Below are positions 6,627 through 14,311 of a stretch of 16,711 nt of DNA, in pieces. The stretch spans positions 1 through 16,711 of the forward strand of contig CAAGJS010000156.1 in NCBI GenBank assembly GCA_900770275.1, given 5' to 3'. The notes beneath the pieces were generated by a model. That model was not told where the DNA came from. It searched no databases and saw only the letters and a program-made list of their open reading frames with translations. This DNA is from Erysipelotrichaceae bacterium. GTDB lineage: Bacteria; Bacillota_I; Bacilli_A; Erysipelotrichales; Erysipelotrichaceae. The first letter of the stretch is position 1, and the number at the start of each line of letters is the position of its first letter. The translations under genes and the position numbers were made by a program.

Positions 6627-8729
6627 TCATTCCTGTTGTGTATCTGCTTCGATTCTTGCAATCTCCTTTTCAACCAATGCGTGGAAACCTTCCTGATTGA
6701 TTTCCTTTTCACTGCTCTCTGCGGCTTTGGAAGGATCCGCAAAGGTATCAAACACTTCCTGCTTGGAGCTTATCAGATTCATAAGCTCTTCATCAACGGT
6801 ATTTTCCGCAAGCAGACGATAAACAATGACATTGCGGCTCTGCCCCATGCGATAGGCACGGGAGATCGCCTGATTTTCCGTGCTTGGCTTCAGCTGCGGC
6901 TCACACAGAATGACCACCGACGCCGCCTGAATATTGAGGCCTGTTCCACCCGATTGAATCTGCGCCGCCAGCACTGTACCAGCCGGTGCCTTGGTGAATG
7001 CGTCTACCATCTCCTGACGCTTTTCCACCGGCACCGAGCCATCCAGAGGCCCGATGCACCGGCCGCCGAGTAATTGTGCAACGCTTTTCAATGTATCCAG
7101 GAAGAAGGAAAAGACAATGATCTTGCGTCCTTCACTGGCCGCTTCCTCAATCAGCTCCAGCATCCGGTTTGCCTTCGAGGACTTTGAAAGATCATCCATA
7201 TTCCAGGAAACCCGGCGGATCGCCGCATAGTTGCGCTGACGAAGCGTCTGACGATAGACTTTCTTTTCATCGTCCGACAGCTGGCACCATTCCTTCTTTA
7301 TTGTAAGATCCGGCAGTTCGCTCAACACATCAATCCGCTTTCTTCTAAGATACACCGAAGCGGCCGCCTGACAGAAGGCATCGGCCGTCACCTTCCACTT
7401 TCTGCTTTTCAGCTGAAAAGCTGTTTCCGGACTCAGGATCTGAACAAGAGAAATCATCTCTTCCACATTGTTTTCCAGCGCCGTACCAGTCATCAGGAGA
7501 ATCCGGTCCGTATATCCACACAGCTTCTTCACATGGTTGGAGCGCTGCGCACTGGCGTGCTTGATATAATGCGCCTCATCAACGATCAGCTCCCCAAAGT
7601 GAAACGAAGAAGGAAGTTCCAGCAGCCCCGTCGTCTCATAGGTCGTAACCCCGACGCCGCCCTCGCTGTACCAGCTGTTCAAGGATTCCTGACGTTGACT
7701 TCCATGGATACGGTAGACCGCAAGATCACTCATTTTCGTGATCTCACGGCACCAATTAACGACAACGCTGGCCGGACATATGACAAGAAAATGCGTCTGC
7801 CCTGCCTGTTTCAAGGCAACCATGGTCGCAATCGCTTCCACCGTCTTGCCTAAGCCCATCTCATCACCCAGCAGCACCCGCTTCTGATGCAGGATATATT
7901 TCAGTGCATATTCCTGATACGGACGCAGCGTACAGTGCAGACCCGCAAGTGAAGCCGTCTGATTCGATATGGCTTCCTTTTCTTCTCTGGTAAGACCTGC
8001 ATCACCATTTTTCGTGAGACTGCCAGGCACAAGACGTTCCAGTGCCTGTTCCATTATTGCCGGGTCCCTGCGGTATTCCTCTTTCCAGTCCGTCTGATCC
8101 AGCTGCTTATATTCCTTCTTCAGTTCTTTGATGGCAGGATTGATTTCCGCGTTTTTCTTATCCAGATAGGTTATGGCTTTTTCTTCCGCTTCCTTATCCC
8201 TGGAAGAAGTAAAAAGACGCTGCACAAAGGATGCGGATGAAGCCTTCGTAAGCCGTTCCACATACGCTTCCATGCGCGGATCAACAAGCAGATCATCAGC
8301 CTTCTTTGATAGATCGGATATCTTCGCATAACGTCCGACCTTTTCCAGCAGATTCGACTCTTCCTCGCTGCCAAGGGACAGGGAAACCGAACATTTCAGA
8401 TCGCTGATGGCCGCATTTACCGTTTCAACGATCGAAGACGCCGACTCCTTTCCAATCCCGTCCACAGCCGCCAGCTGCGTACTGGAAAGACCATAGAGAT
8501 CCTTCAGCGTCTTATATCCGGCTTTATGCAACGGTGCACTGCGCAGTTCAAGATCTTCAACCTTTACCTTTTCCAGTAACGGCGAAAGCTGCTGATTCAG
8601 AAGGCGGTCCGCCTCCTGTTTCACCTGCCCTGCAAGGGTTGTCTTTTCTTCGTTTAAGGTTCTTTGAAAACTTCCGTACTGCTCAAAGGCAGACAGGAGT
8701 TCTTTCATTGCGCCACGATCATAGCTCAT
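6627..8729 (-). CDS. SNF2-family DEAH-box helicase with N-terminal helix-hairpin-helix
   Basis: A 700-residue Swi2/Snf2-type double-stranded DNA translocase. The long helical N-terminal part contains a helix-hairpin-helix at about 68-100 (AGYKTLKDLYGLSSTQLAAV, then DGIGKESASSI), which probably contacts DNA. The helicase core has Walker A GDEMGLGKT (288-296), DEAH (384-387), TGT (414-416), motif V SGGTGLN (593-599) and motif VI with the paired QAISRAYRMGQ arginine signature (620-630). All motifs look intact, so it should be an active ATPase. It starts 18 bp downstream of the MATE gene stop, with GGAG six bases before the ATG, and its stop overlaps the possible upstream ATG of the phosphodiesterase. 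No nuclease, methylase or other defence-type partner is nearby, so a general chromatin or repair role is as likely as any other. Confidence 0.9.
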   Translation of the reverse strand: MSYDRGAMKELLSAFEQYGSFQRTLNEEKTTLAGQVKQEADRLLNQQLSPLLEKVKVEDLELRSAPLHKAGYKTLKDLYGLSSTQLAAVDGIGKESASSIVETVNAAISDLKCSVSLSLGSEEESNLLEKVGRYAKISDLSKKADDLLVDPRMEAYVERLTKASSASFVQRLFTSSRDKEAEEKAITYLDKKNAEINPAIKELKKEYKQLDQTDWKEEYRRDPAIMEQALERLVPGSLTKNGDAGLTREEKEAISNQTASLAGLHCTLRPYQEYALKYILHQKRVLLGDEMGLGKTVEAIATMVALKQAGQTHFLVICPASVVVNWCREITKMSDLAVYRIHGSQRQESLNSWYSEGGVGVTTYETTGLLELPSSFHFGELIVDEAHYIKHASAQRSNHVKKLCGYTDRILLMTGTALENNVEEMISLVQILSPETAFQLKSRKWKVTADAFCQAAASVYLRRKRIDVLSELPDLTIKKEWCQLSDDEKKVYRQTLRQRNYAAIRRVSWNMDDLSKSSKANRMLELIEEAASEGRKIIVFSFFLDTLKSVAQLLGGRCIGPLDGSVPVEKRQEMVDAFTKAPAGTVLAAQIQSGGTGLNIQAASVVILCEPQLKPSTENQAISRAYRMGQSRNVIVYRLLAENTVDEELMNLISSKQEVFDTFADPSKAAESSEKEINQEGFHALVEKEIARIEADTQQE

Positions 8730-8746
8730 AGGCTTCTCCGAATGAT

Positions 8747-10090
8747 TCAGTCACCAACCAGACGATACTGTTTCCATTTGCCGCTGTGCCAGCGATGGAC
8801 AAAGAATAGGATTCGTACTCCCCAGTCAATATACATGCCAATCCGCGTACCAACAACCCCCATACCAAGCACAGTACCTAACAGATACGCGCTGCATACA
8901 CGTGCCCCGAACATGGAACCGACACCGACATACATCGTATATTTCGCATCTCCCGCCGCCCGCAGACACGATGGCAGAACGAAGGCGGGTGAGTGCAGAA
9001 CGGTAACTGCCACACATTCCATTGTCAGAATCGTTTCTGCGATCTTCATCGTCTCACTGGAAAGAGAATACAGGGACAGCGCATACAGCATTACCAGATA
9101 CACAATCACATTATTGACTGCCGCAAAGATCCATGCCGTTCGGATCAGTCTTTTCACATAGTATTCCGCCTGCGCATAGTTATTGGCACCGACACACTGA
9201 CCAATGACCGTCACCGACGCCAGCTGAAACGCCATCTCACTTGTATAGCAGAGTGTGGACAGCGAGTTGGATACACCATTGGCCGCGATCTGCGACGTAC
9301 CGTACGTTGCTACAAAGATCGAGACAATGACCTTGCCAAGCTGGAACAGTCCGTTTTCTATTCCGTTTGGAAGAGCGATGGAGAGAATCTTCTGAATTAG
9401 TTCTTTATTCCATGCAAGAATATCCTGCCAGGTGATCGAAATCTGCCGCTGCTGATTGAAGGCCATGCCAACCATCACAAAAGCCGCCACAATCCGCGAG
9501 ATCAGAGTCGGCCACGCAACACCAGCTGCTCCAAGCTGCAGCACATTGACACCGATATAATTGCCGACGATATTGATCGCATTCATCAAGATCGATACAT
9601 TCATGGTTGACCGCGTCTCATTCATCGAACGAAACAAAGCCGCTGCACTGTTATAGACACCAAGGAAGGAAAATGAAAGCGCCGTAATCCAGAAATACTC
9701 CTTTGCCGAAGTCATAACGTCCGCTTCTACCGATCCATACAGTGCTTTCAGAATCTGCGTATGAAGCGCAACGCACAGCAGGCCGAGTGACGTCGAAATC
9801 ACAAATGAAATCATGACCAGCTGGCTCGCAGATTTACGGGTCAGTTCCCTGTCCCCATGGCCAAGATACTGCGAAACAATGACAGCGCCGCCGCCCGCAA
9901 GAGCCGATAGCAGCGCAATGATCAGGTTATTGATATCATTGACGATCGAAACGCCCGAAATGGCAGCTTCCCCGGCGCTGGATACCATGATCGTATCCAC
10001 CATGCCAACAAGCACCGCCAGCAGCTGCTCAACCAGTAACGGCAGAATCAACCGCCGCAGCTGGGCATTGGAAAACATTCTTTTCTGCAT
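8747..10090 (-). CDS. MATE-family multidrug/cation antiporter
   Basis: An inner-membrane transporter of about 447 residues with roughly twelve hydrophobic segments and typical MATE features: LPLLVEQLLAVLVGMVDTIM near the start, then GAGGAVIVSQYLG-like and ALFRSMNETRS-like segments, repeated in the second half (GNGIENGLF-like, VGQCVGANNYAQAEYY). The family exports drugs, metabolites or flavins by Na+ or H+ antiport; the substrate cannot be read from sequence. The ATG at 10090 has AGAGG seven bases upstream. Another ATG at 10105 overlaps the preceding stop (ATGA) but lacks a ribosome site, so the start is uncertain by five codons. It lies between the spermidine-synthase-like and SNF2 genes in one operon. 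Confidence 0.88.
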   Translation of the reverse strand: MQKRMFSNAQLRRLILPLLVEQLLAVLVGMVDTIMVSSAGEAAISGVSIVNDINNLIIALLSALAGGGAVIVSQYLGHGDRELTRKSASQLVMISFVISTSLGLLCVALHTQILKALYGSVEADVMTSAKEYFWITALSFSFLGVYNSAAALFRSMNETRSTMNVSILMNAINIVGNYIGVNVLQLGAAGVAWPTLISRIVAAFVMVGMAFNQQRQISITWQDILAWNKELIQKILSIALPNGIENGLFQLGKVIVSIFVATYGTSQIAANGVSNSLSTLCYTSEMAFQLASVTVIGQCVGANNYAQAEYYVKRLIRTAWIFAAVNNVIVYLVMLYALSLYSLSSETMKIAETILTMECVAVTVLHSPAFVLPSCLRAAGDAKYTMYVGVGSMFGARVCSAYLLGTVLGMGVVGTRIGMYIDWGVRILFFVHRWHSGKWKQYRLVGD

Positions 10091-10101
10091 TCCTTCGCCT
10101 C

Positions 10102-11712
10102 TCATTCAAGGATCTGAATCAGGCCACGGATCCCCTGTTCCTGGAACACCTTACGATAATATGCCGTCTCATCGCCGATGATCGTATCCAGCGCCCGCAT
10201 CCCAAGCACTTCCACAGGCGCCTTGTCATCCGTCATCACATGACTGCCCGACTGATAAGGCGTCAGATTCTCTTTGACATTCATCATCATCGTCCGCAGC
10301 TGCGGATCCGAAAGTCCTTCCGCATGCGTGGAAAGATGATCCAGCGCCTTTTCATCCGCAAAGGCAAACAGCTCCCGGTTCGTATTGCCCGGCACATCGA
10401 CCGTATACACATAAGGGAACACAGATGCGATCGTATCCGAAAGATACTGATTGATCCCCTCTTCGCCATCACTGCGCATATTCATATTGACGACCATGAC
10501 GCCGCCATCGTTCAGATGATTCTCAACCTCCTGAAAGAATTCGACGGAAGACATGGAAAACGGAATCGTAATGTCCTGATACGCATCCACCAGGATCACG
10601 TCATAGGTCGACTCATCCCGATTGATGAAGGCGCGTCCATCTTCCGTCACAACCGGTACTTCCTCCGGAAGATCGAAGTACTGATGCGCCAGATCCGTGA
10701 TCCGTCCATCAATCTCAACGCCCTTCATATTCTTTGTGCCATAGAAGCGTTCGCACTGCACCGCATAGGTACCGGTTCCCATGCCAAGGATCAAAGTGCT
10801 GGCATCGCCTGGATTCTCCTTGTCCGTCAGCAACGGTGCTGTCATCGCATAGTCGTAATAGAGACCGGTCAGCTGCGCATCCTTCATATAGACCGACTGC
10901 ACCCCGAACAGAACATTGGTCGAAAAATACACAGCCTGATCCGTGTCGCGGACTTGGAGGTAGTTGTAGATCGACTCCCCTTCATAGGCCAGACTGTCAT
11001 CCCAGAAGGCAAAGCGGTCCGAAGAGCCAAACACACAGCTGATTCCAAAAAGGATGACGGATACGATGCACAGCACTTTCTGCGTATGGGCAGCGATGAA
11101 ATAGATCAAAGCCAGCACCAGCAGAATTCCCCCGAAGATCAGAAACGTCACAGAAGTACCAACTGAAGGAATCGTAATGAAGGTCGGCGTAAAGGTACCG
11201 ATGATACTGCCGATTGTATTGAAAGCGCCAAGTGTACCGACGATGCGTCCACTGTCCTCGAGACTGTCGACTGAATATTTGGCCAATGACGGCGTCACCG
11301 TTCCTAACAGAAACAGTGGAAACACAAACAGCACCATACATGCCGCAAAGGCAGCCCACACCAGATAGTTGGAAGAGACCGTAAAAATGACGAGGCCCGC
11401 AATTCCAGTAATGATATACTTTCCAAAAAGAGGGATCAGCACAATCCATACCGCCGCAATCAATATGCGTCGATAAAGGCGGTCCGGGTCCGGATTCTTG
11501 TCCGCACTCTTTCCGCCATACACATTGCCAAGTGCCATTGCGATCATGATCGTACCGATAATGATCGTCCAGACAATCTGAGAAGAACTGAAATACGGCG
11601 CCAACAGGCGGCTTGCGCCAAGTTCCACTGCCATCACGGACATGCCGCTGAAAAATTCCGTCAGATATAAAAACAGATGATTCTCCAGCAATCCACGGTT
11701 TTCAGTCTTCAT
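10102..11712 (-). CDS. Membrane spermidine-synthase-like protein (fused transporter-like/SpeE-like)
   Basis: A 536-residue two-part protein. Residues 1 to about 235 hold around seven hydrophobic segments, beginning with a VELGASRLLAPYFSSS block typical of membrane-fused spermidine synthase homologues. Residues 245-536 form a Rossmann methyltransferase-like domain of the SpeE superfamily with LGMGTGT (309-315), VEID (342-345), DGRAF (368-372) and DVILVDAYQD (381-390). The aminopropyl-transferase signature GGGDG is altered to GMGTG, and the catalytic DAxD-type region is DAYQD, so true spermidine synthesis is doubtful. The ATG at 11712 is chosen for GAGGGGG six to seven bases upstream; the frame is open to 11778 without a ribosome site. 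It leads a four-gene operon. The function of this membrane class is not established; a small-molecule transferase or efflux role is possible. Confidence 0.82.
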   Translation of the reverse strand: MKTENRGLLENHLFLYLTEFFSGMSVMAVELGASRLLAPYFSSSQIVWTIIIGTIMIAMALGNVYGGKSADKNPDPDRLYRRILIAAVWIVLIPLFGKYIITGIAGLVIFTVSSNYLVWAAFAACMVLFVFPLFLLGTVTPSLAKYSVDSLEDSGRIVGTLGAFNTIGSIIGTFTPTFITIPSVGTSVTFLIFGGILLVLALIYFIAAHTQKVLCIVSVILFGISCVFGSSDRFAFWDDSLAYEGESIYNYLQVRDTDQAVYFSTNVLFGVQSVYMKDAQLTGLYYDYAMTAPLLTDKENPGDASTLILGMGTGTYAVQCERFYGTKNMKGVEIDGRITDLAHQYFDLPEEVPVVTEDGRAFINRDESTYDVILVDAYQDITIPFSMSSVEFFQEVENHLNDGGVMVVNMNMRSDGEEGINQYLSDTIASVFPYVYTVDVPGNTNRELFAFADEKALDHLSTHAEGLSDPQLRTMMMNVKENLTPYQSGSHVMTDDKAPVEVLGMRALDTIIGDETAYYRKVFQEQGIRGLIQILE

Positions 11713-11820
11713 TTCCGCCCCCTCTGCGTTATGTAAACGATTTGTAAAGAAATATGTATGTAATAAGGATACTCTCATCTCAGGGGAAACACAGGAAATA
11801 GAAAGTTCATTAATTGAAGT

Positions 11821-11846
11821 TTTTTCTATTGCATTTCATAGAAAAA
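11821..11846. promoter_or_regulatory. AT-rich inverted repeat upstream of perR
   Basis: TTTTTCTAT (11821-11829) and ATAGAAAAA (11838-11846) form a perfect 9-bp inverted repeat with an 8-base spacer. It directly abuts the PerR box and contains the candidate -35 box. It could be a second regulator site for perR or for the divergent operon at 11712. Binding by any protein is unproven. Confidence 0.4.
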
Positions 11847-11856
11847 TGATAATAAT
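11829..11856 (+). promoter_or_regulatory. Promoter of the perR-rubrerythrin operon
   Basis: A -35 TTGCAT (11829-11834) and -10 AATAAT (11851-11856, 5 of 6) are 16 bases apart. Transcription would start near 11863, about 20 bases before the perR ATG. The -10 lies within the PerR-box match. Confidence 0.5.
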
Positions 11857-11861
11857 GATAT
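11847..11861. promoter_or_regulatory. PerR box overlapping the -10 of perR
   Basis: TGATAATAATGATAT matches the Bacillus PerR consensus TTATAATNATTATAA at 11 of 14 defined positions and has the 7-1-7 layout. Its position over the -10 region fits repression and autoregulation by the PerR protein encoded immediately downstream. Confidence 0.6.
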
Positions 11862-11883
11862 TTGTTCTCAGTAAGGAGCTGAA

Positions 11884-12294
11884 ATGAAACGGAGACACAC
11901 CCACCAGAAAGATTTAATTCTCAGTGCCATTGAAGGTCCGGGCTGCCATCGCACGGCAGATGAAGTGCTGGCAATAGTTCAGGGCCAGGATCGCGGCATT
12001 GGCATGGCTACGGTGTATCGGAATCTGAACCTCTTTGTTGAGGAAGGCAGGATTCAGAAGATTACCGGTGAGGGCTGGAGCTTTTTTGACGGCAACCCGA
12101 AGCCGCACGATCATCTGCACTGCCGGTGCTGCGGAAGAATCTTTGATTACCCCTCTTCTTACAATGCGGCGATGGATCGCATGGCAGAAGAAGCGACCGG
12201 CGGAAAGATTGAATTTCATTCCACGACTTACGAAGGAATATGCAAGGATTGTCTCATGAAGGAAGACCTCGAAGGGTCAAAGGAGAAAAACTGA
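11884..12294 (+). CDS. perR: PerR-type peroxide-sensing Fur-family repressor
   Basis: A 136-residue Fur-family metalloregulator. The N-terminal winged helix (about 1-65) has the recognition segment GMATVYRNLNLF. The regulatory-metal ligands of Bacillus subtilis PerR align one to one: His22, Asp69, His75, His77 and Asp88. The structural zinc site is Cys80, Cys83, Cys120 and Cys123. With Asp at 69 and the HxH pair, iron-catalysed histidine oxidation by peroxide is expected, which supports PerR over Fur or Zur. AAGGAG lies five bases before the ATG. The next gene, reverse rubrerythrin, starts one base after the stop, so sensor and peroxide-reducing enzyme are co-transcribed. A PerR box overlaps the promoter. 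Confidence 0.88.
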   Translation: MKRRHTHQKDLILSAIEGPGCHRTADEVLAIVQGQDRGIGMATVYRNLNLFVEEGRIQKITGEGWSFFDGNPKPHDHLHCRCCGRIFDYPSSYNAAMDRMAEEATGGKIEFHSTTYEGICKDCLMKEDLEGSKEKN

Positions 12295-12295
12295 T

Positions 12296-12868
12296 ATGAA
12301 GTACAGATGCACAGTTTGCGGTCACATTTACGACGAAGAAAAAGAAGGCGTGAAGTTTGCGGATCTGCCCGATACATGGGTATGCCCTGTCTGCAAGCAG
12401 CCGAAGTCCAAGTTCGTTCCGATGGATGAGTCCAAGAAGGAATGGGCTTCCGAGCATGTTCTGGGCGTAGCGAAGGACGTTCCGGAAGATATCAAGAATG
12501 ATCTGCGTGCAAACTTTGAGGGTGAGTGCTCCGAAGTTGGTATGTATCTGGCTATGAGCCGCGTCGCTTTCCGCGAAGGCTATGCAGAGATCGGCATGTA
12601 CTATGAGAAGGCAGCCTATGAAGAAGCTAACCACGCTGCCCGTTTCGCCGAGCTGCTTGGCGAAGTTGTAACGGATTCGACCAAGAAGAACCTTGAGATG
12701 CGTGTTGAAGCTGAATATGGTGCAACCGAAGGCAAGACGGATCTTGCCAAGCGTGCCAAGGCTCTCAACCTCGATGCAATCCATGACACGGTTCATGAGA
12801 TGGCACGTGACGAAGCTCGCCATGGCAAGGCATTTGAAGGCCTGCTGAAGCGTTATTTCGGCGAGTAA
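12296..12868 (+). CDS. Reverse rubrerythrin (N-terminal rubredoxin, C-terminal ferritin-like di-iron domain)
   Basis: A 190-residue peroxide reductase. The rubredoxin domain comes first, with Cys5, Cys8, Cys30 and Cys33 (CTVCG...CPVC) binding one iron. A four-helix ferritin-like domain follows with the di-iron ligand motifs EEANH (Glu110, His113) and DEARH (Glu173, His176) and further glutamates in helix one and two. This reversed domain order is characteristic of the revRbr/Hsp21 class in clostridia, which reduces H2O2 and O2 with NADH-derived electrons. It follows perR with a one-base gap; AGGAG lies ten bases upstream, inside the end of perR. A strong terminator follows, so perR and this gene form a two-gene operon. 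Confidence 0.93.
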   Translation: MKYRCTVCGHIYDEEKEGVKFADLPDTWVCPVCKQPKSKFVPMDESKKEWASEHVLGVAKDVPEDIKNDLRANFEGECSEVGMYLAMSRVAFREGYAEIGMYYEKAAYEEANHAARFAELLGEVVTDSTKKNLEMRVEAEYGATEGKTDLAKRAKALNLDAIHDTVHEMARDEARHGKAFEGLLKRYFGE

Positions 12869-12887
12869 GCTGTACTTTCATCCAAAT

Positions 12888-12919
12888 GCAGGGTCTGTTT
12901 GAAACAGATCCTGCTTTTT
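12888..12919 (+). terminator. Terminator after rubrerythrin
   Basis: A long stem (12888-12914: GCAGG, then TCTGTTT paired with AACAGA and CCTGC, with one G-T pair) is followed by five Ts. It lies 20 bases after the rubrerythrin stop codon and has a classic intrinsic-terminator form. Confidence 0.88.
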
Positions 12920-12943
12920 GTTTAGTCCGGCTTCATTAAAGCA

Positions 12944-12952
12944 TGGTATAGT
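12944..12952 (+). promoter_or_regulatory. Extended -10 promoter of the nitroreductase gene
   Basis: TGGTATAGT contains a TG one base upstream of TATAGT (5 of 6 to TATAAT), an extended -10. No good -35 is present. It sits between the preceding terminator and the gene and predicts a leader of about 18 bases. Confidence 0.45.
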
Positions 12953-12976
12953 CTGCGGTGAAGGATGGGTGTGTTT

Positions 12977-13624
12977 ATGAATGCTCTGATCGAACTGCGC
13001 CACAGTGTGCGCCAATATCTGAGTAAGCCAATTGAAGCCTACAAGCGGGATGTGCTGGATCAGCTTGCCGCATCTATCAACGAAAAATCCGGCCTCCATA
13101 TTCAGGTCTGCTACGACGAACCAGACTGCTTCAACACCGCACTTGCCCACTATGGCAAATTCACGAATGTAAACAACTACATCGCCATCATCGGCCCCAA
13201 AGGCAAAGAATACGAAGAGAAAGGCGGCTATTATGGCGAACAGCTGGTACTCAAAGCCCAGGAAATAGGGCTCAACACCTGCTGGGTCGCTCTCACGCAT
13301 GGAAAGACGAAGGCCACTATCAATAAAAACGAGCGCCTCATCATTGTCATCGCGCTCGGTTATGGTGCCGTCAAAGGTGTTCCCCATCATTCCAAAACCA
13401 TCCAGGACATTTCCGATTACAATCCATCCATGCCAGAATGGTACAGAGACGGACTGGAAGCCGCACTGTTAGCTCCTACCGCCGTCAACCAGCAGAAGTT
13501 CTTCTTCACATTCAACAGCGGCAATCCAACTGTGCGCATCAAGGGCATCGGTGCCTGCACACACATCGATCTTGGCATTGTCTGCTATAACTTCGAACTT
13601 GAATCCGATCATCCTGCAGCGTAA
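12977..13624 (+). CDS. Nitroreductase-family FMN protein (TM1586-like)
   Basis: A 215-residue nitroreductase-fold protein. The opening LIELRHSVRQY (Arg8, Arg12) is the FMN-phosphate-binding signature. The core has a QLVLKAQEIGLNTCWVAL helix-strand pair and a late APTAVNQQKFFF motif that takes the place of the usual APSAxNxQPW. Proteins of this short class (putative TM nitroreductase) are FMN-dependent NAD(P)H oxidoreductases of unknown substrate. The ATG at 12977 is preferred on family fit; an ATG at 12965 four codons upstream is possible, and the GGA-rich sequence between is a plausible ribosome site for the later one. It is monocistronic with its own promoter and terminator. Confidence 0.82.
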   Translation: MNALIELRHSVRQYLSKPIEAYKRDVLDQLAASINEKSGLHIQVCYDEPDCFNTALAHYGKFTNVNNYIAIIGPKGKEYEEKGGYYGEQLVLKAQEIGLNTCWVALTHGKTKATINKNERLIIVIALGYGAVKGVPHHSKTIQDISDYNPSMPEWYRDGLEAALLAPTAVNQQKFFFTFNSGNPTVRIKGIGACTHIDLGIVCYNFELESDHPAA

Positions 13625-13645
13625 GGCTGCAGGATTTCTTTATTT
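13611..13645 (+). terminator. Terminator overlapping the 3' end of the nitroreductase gene
   Basis: A perfect 10-bp stem (ATCCTGCAGC, 13611-13620, with GCTGCAGGAT, 13626-13635) closes a 5-base loop, followed by a T-rich tail. The stop codon TAA (13622-13624) is inside the loop, so the last codons form the left arm. Confidence 0.82.
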
Positions 13646-13677
13646 CCGCGCTGCGTATCACAGCAACAAGTCGCGGT

Positions 13678-14304
13678 TCAGTCCTTCATCTGTTTCGGAT
13701 CAAGCATACGGATAACTTTGGCAGGGACTCCTGCCACGACTGCATAGTCCGGAACATCTTTCGTTACGACTGCGCCCGCTCCGACAACCGCATACTTTCC
13801 AATGGTGACTCCCGGGCAGATTGTTACATTCATTCCGATCCAGGTGTTCTTCTGAATGGTTACCTTTCCATACGTGTATGTCGTATGACGGTCCGTCATA
13901 TCATGGTTGATTGTCGCAATTCTCAAACCCGGCGCTGCCATCACGCCATCTTCAAACACAATTCCGCCGGATGCCGACTGAATCGCAGAATAATTGATGA
14001 AGACGTGCTTGCCTGTAAAATCAAGGCGATCCAACTGCGAAAAGACTGCCATCGGATACGTTCCCCGCCAGCACGGTCCCGCAACAACGATATTGCGATA
14101 ACCGGAGATATCATCCAGATAGCGCTTTAACGCCGGACGATCGTTATTTCTGAGTTCTTCTGCGGCCTCTTTTGTGCAGGTGGAATAGTCTTCGGAATAA
14201 TCCTTTACGGTTTCGACCTCAAAGAGATCTGCCCCAACCGCATCACGGATATACTCCGTAACAATTTCTGTATTTCCTTTTGCCAGAGGGCGGATTCTGC
14301 CATT
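13678..14304 (-). pseudogene. Chimeric remnant: flavodoxin fragment fused in frame to hexapeptide-repeat O-acetyltransferase C-terminal part
   Basis: The minus-strand frame is open for 208 codons from an in-frame TGA (14305-14307) to the stop at 13678, but it contains no ATG, GTG or TTG before 14052, so it has no usable start at its homologous 5' end. The upstream half is a flavodoxin: GNTEIVTEYI, then ADLFEVE, RNNDRPALKRYLDDI, GPCWRGTYPMAVF and LDFTGK. At about 14005-14013 the homology switches to a maltose/galactoside O-acetyltransferase-like left-handed beta-helix (HVFINYSAIQSASGGI, IATINHD with the catalytic-type His, WIGMNVTICPGVTIG, GAGAVVTKDVPDYAVVAGVPAK). The flavodoxin lacks its first strand and FMN phosphate loop as well as its C-terminal half; the transferase lacks its N-terminal half. 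A 124-residue product from the ATG at 14052 could be made but would begin inside the flavodoxin part. Confidence 0.75.
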
Positions 14305-14311
14305 TCAGTAG

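Noticed and set aside
6627..8729. SNF2 helicase as part of an anti-phage system
   Set aside because: No methylase, nuclease, phospholipase-D or other DISARM-like partner is adjacent; neighbours are a transporter, a SpeE-like protein and a phosphodiesterase.
10240..11166. 308-residue plus-strand open frame opposite the SpeE-like gene
   Set aside because: Rich in His/Arg/Ile as expected for a shadow frame, with no recognisable motif; the minus-strand gene is well supported.
11821..11846. The 9-8-9 inverted repeat as an intrinsic terminator
   Set aside because: The stem is almost entirely A/T, no transcript converges on it, and it lies in a divergent promoter region.
12254..12823. 189-residue minus-strand open frame across the rubrerythrin gene
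   Set aside because: Antisense to a gene with all rubredoxin and di-iron ligands; no motif of its own.
13678..14052. Complete 124-residue acetyltransferase starting at the ATG 14052
   Set aside because: The ATG codes for a Met inside the flavodoxin PMAVF motif, and the transferase N-terminal half is absent, so it is better read as part of a chimera.
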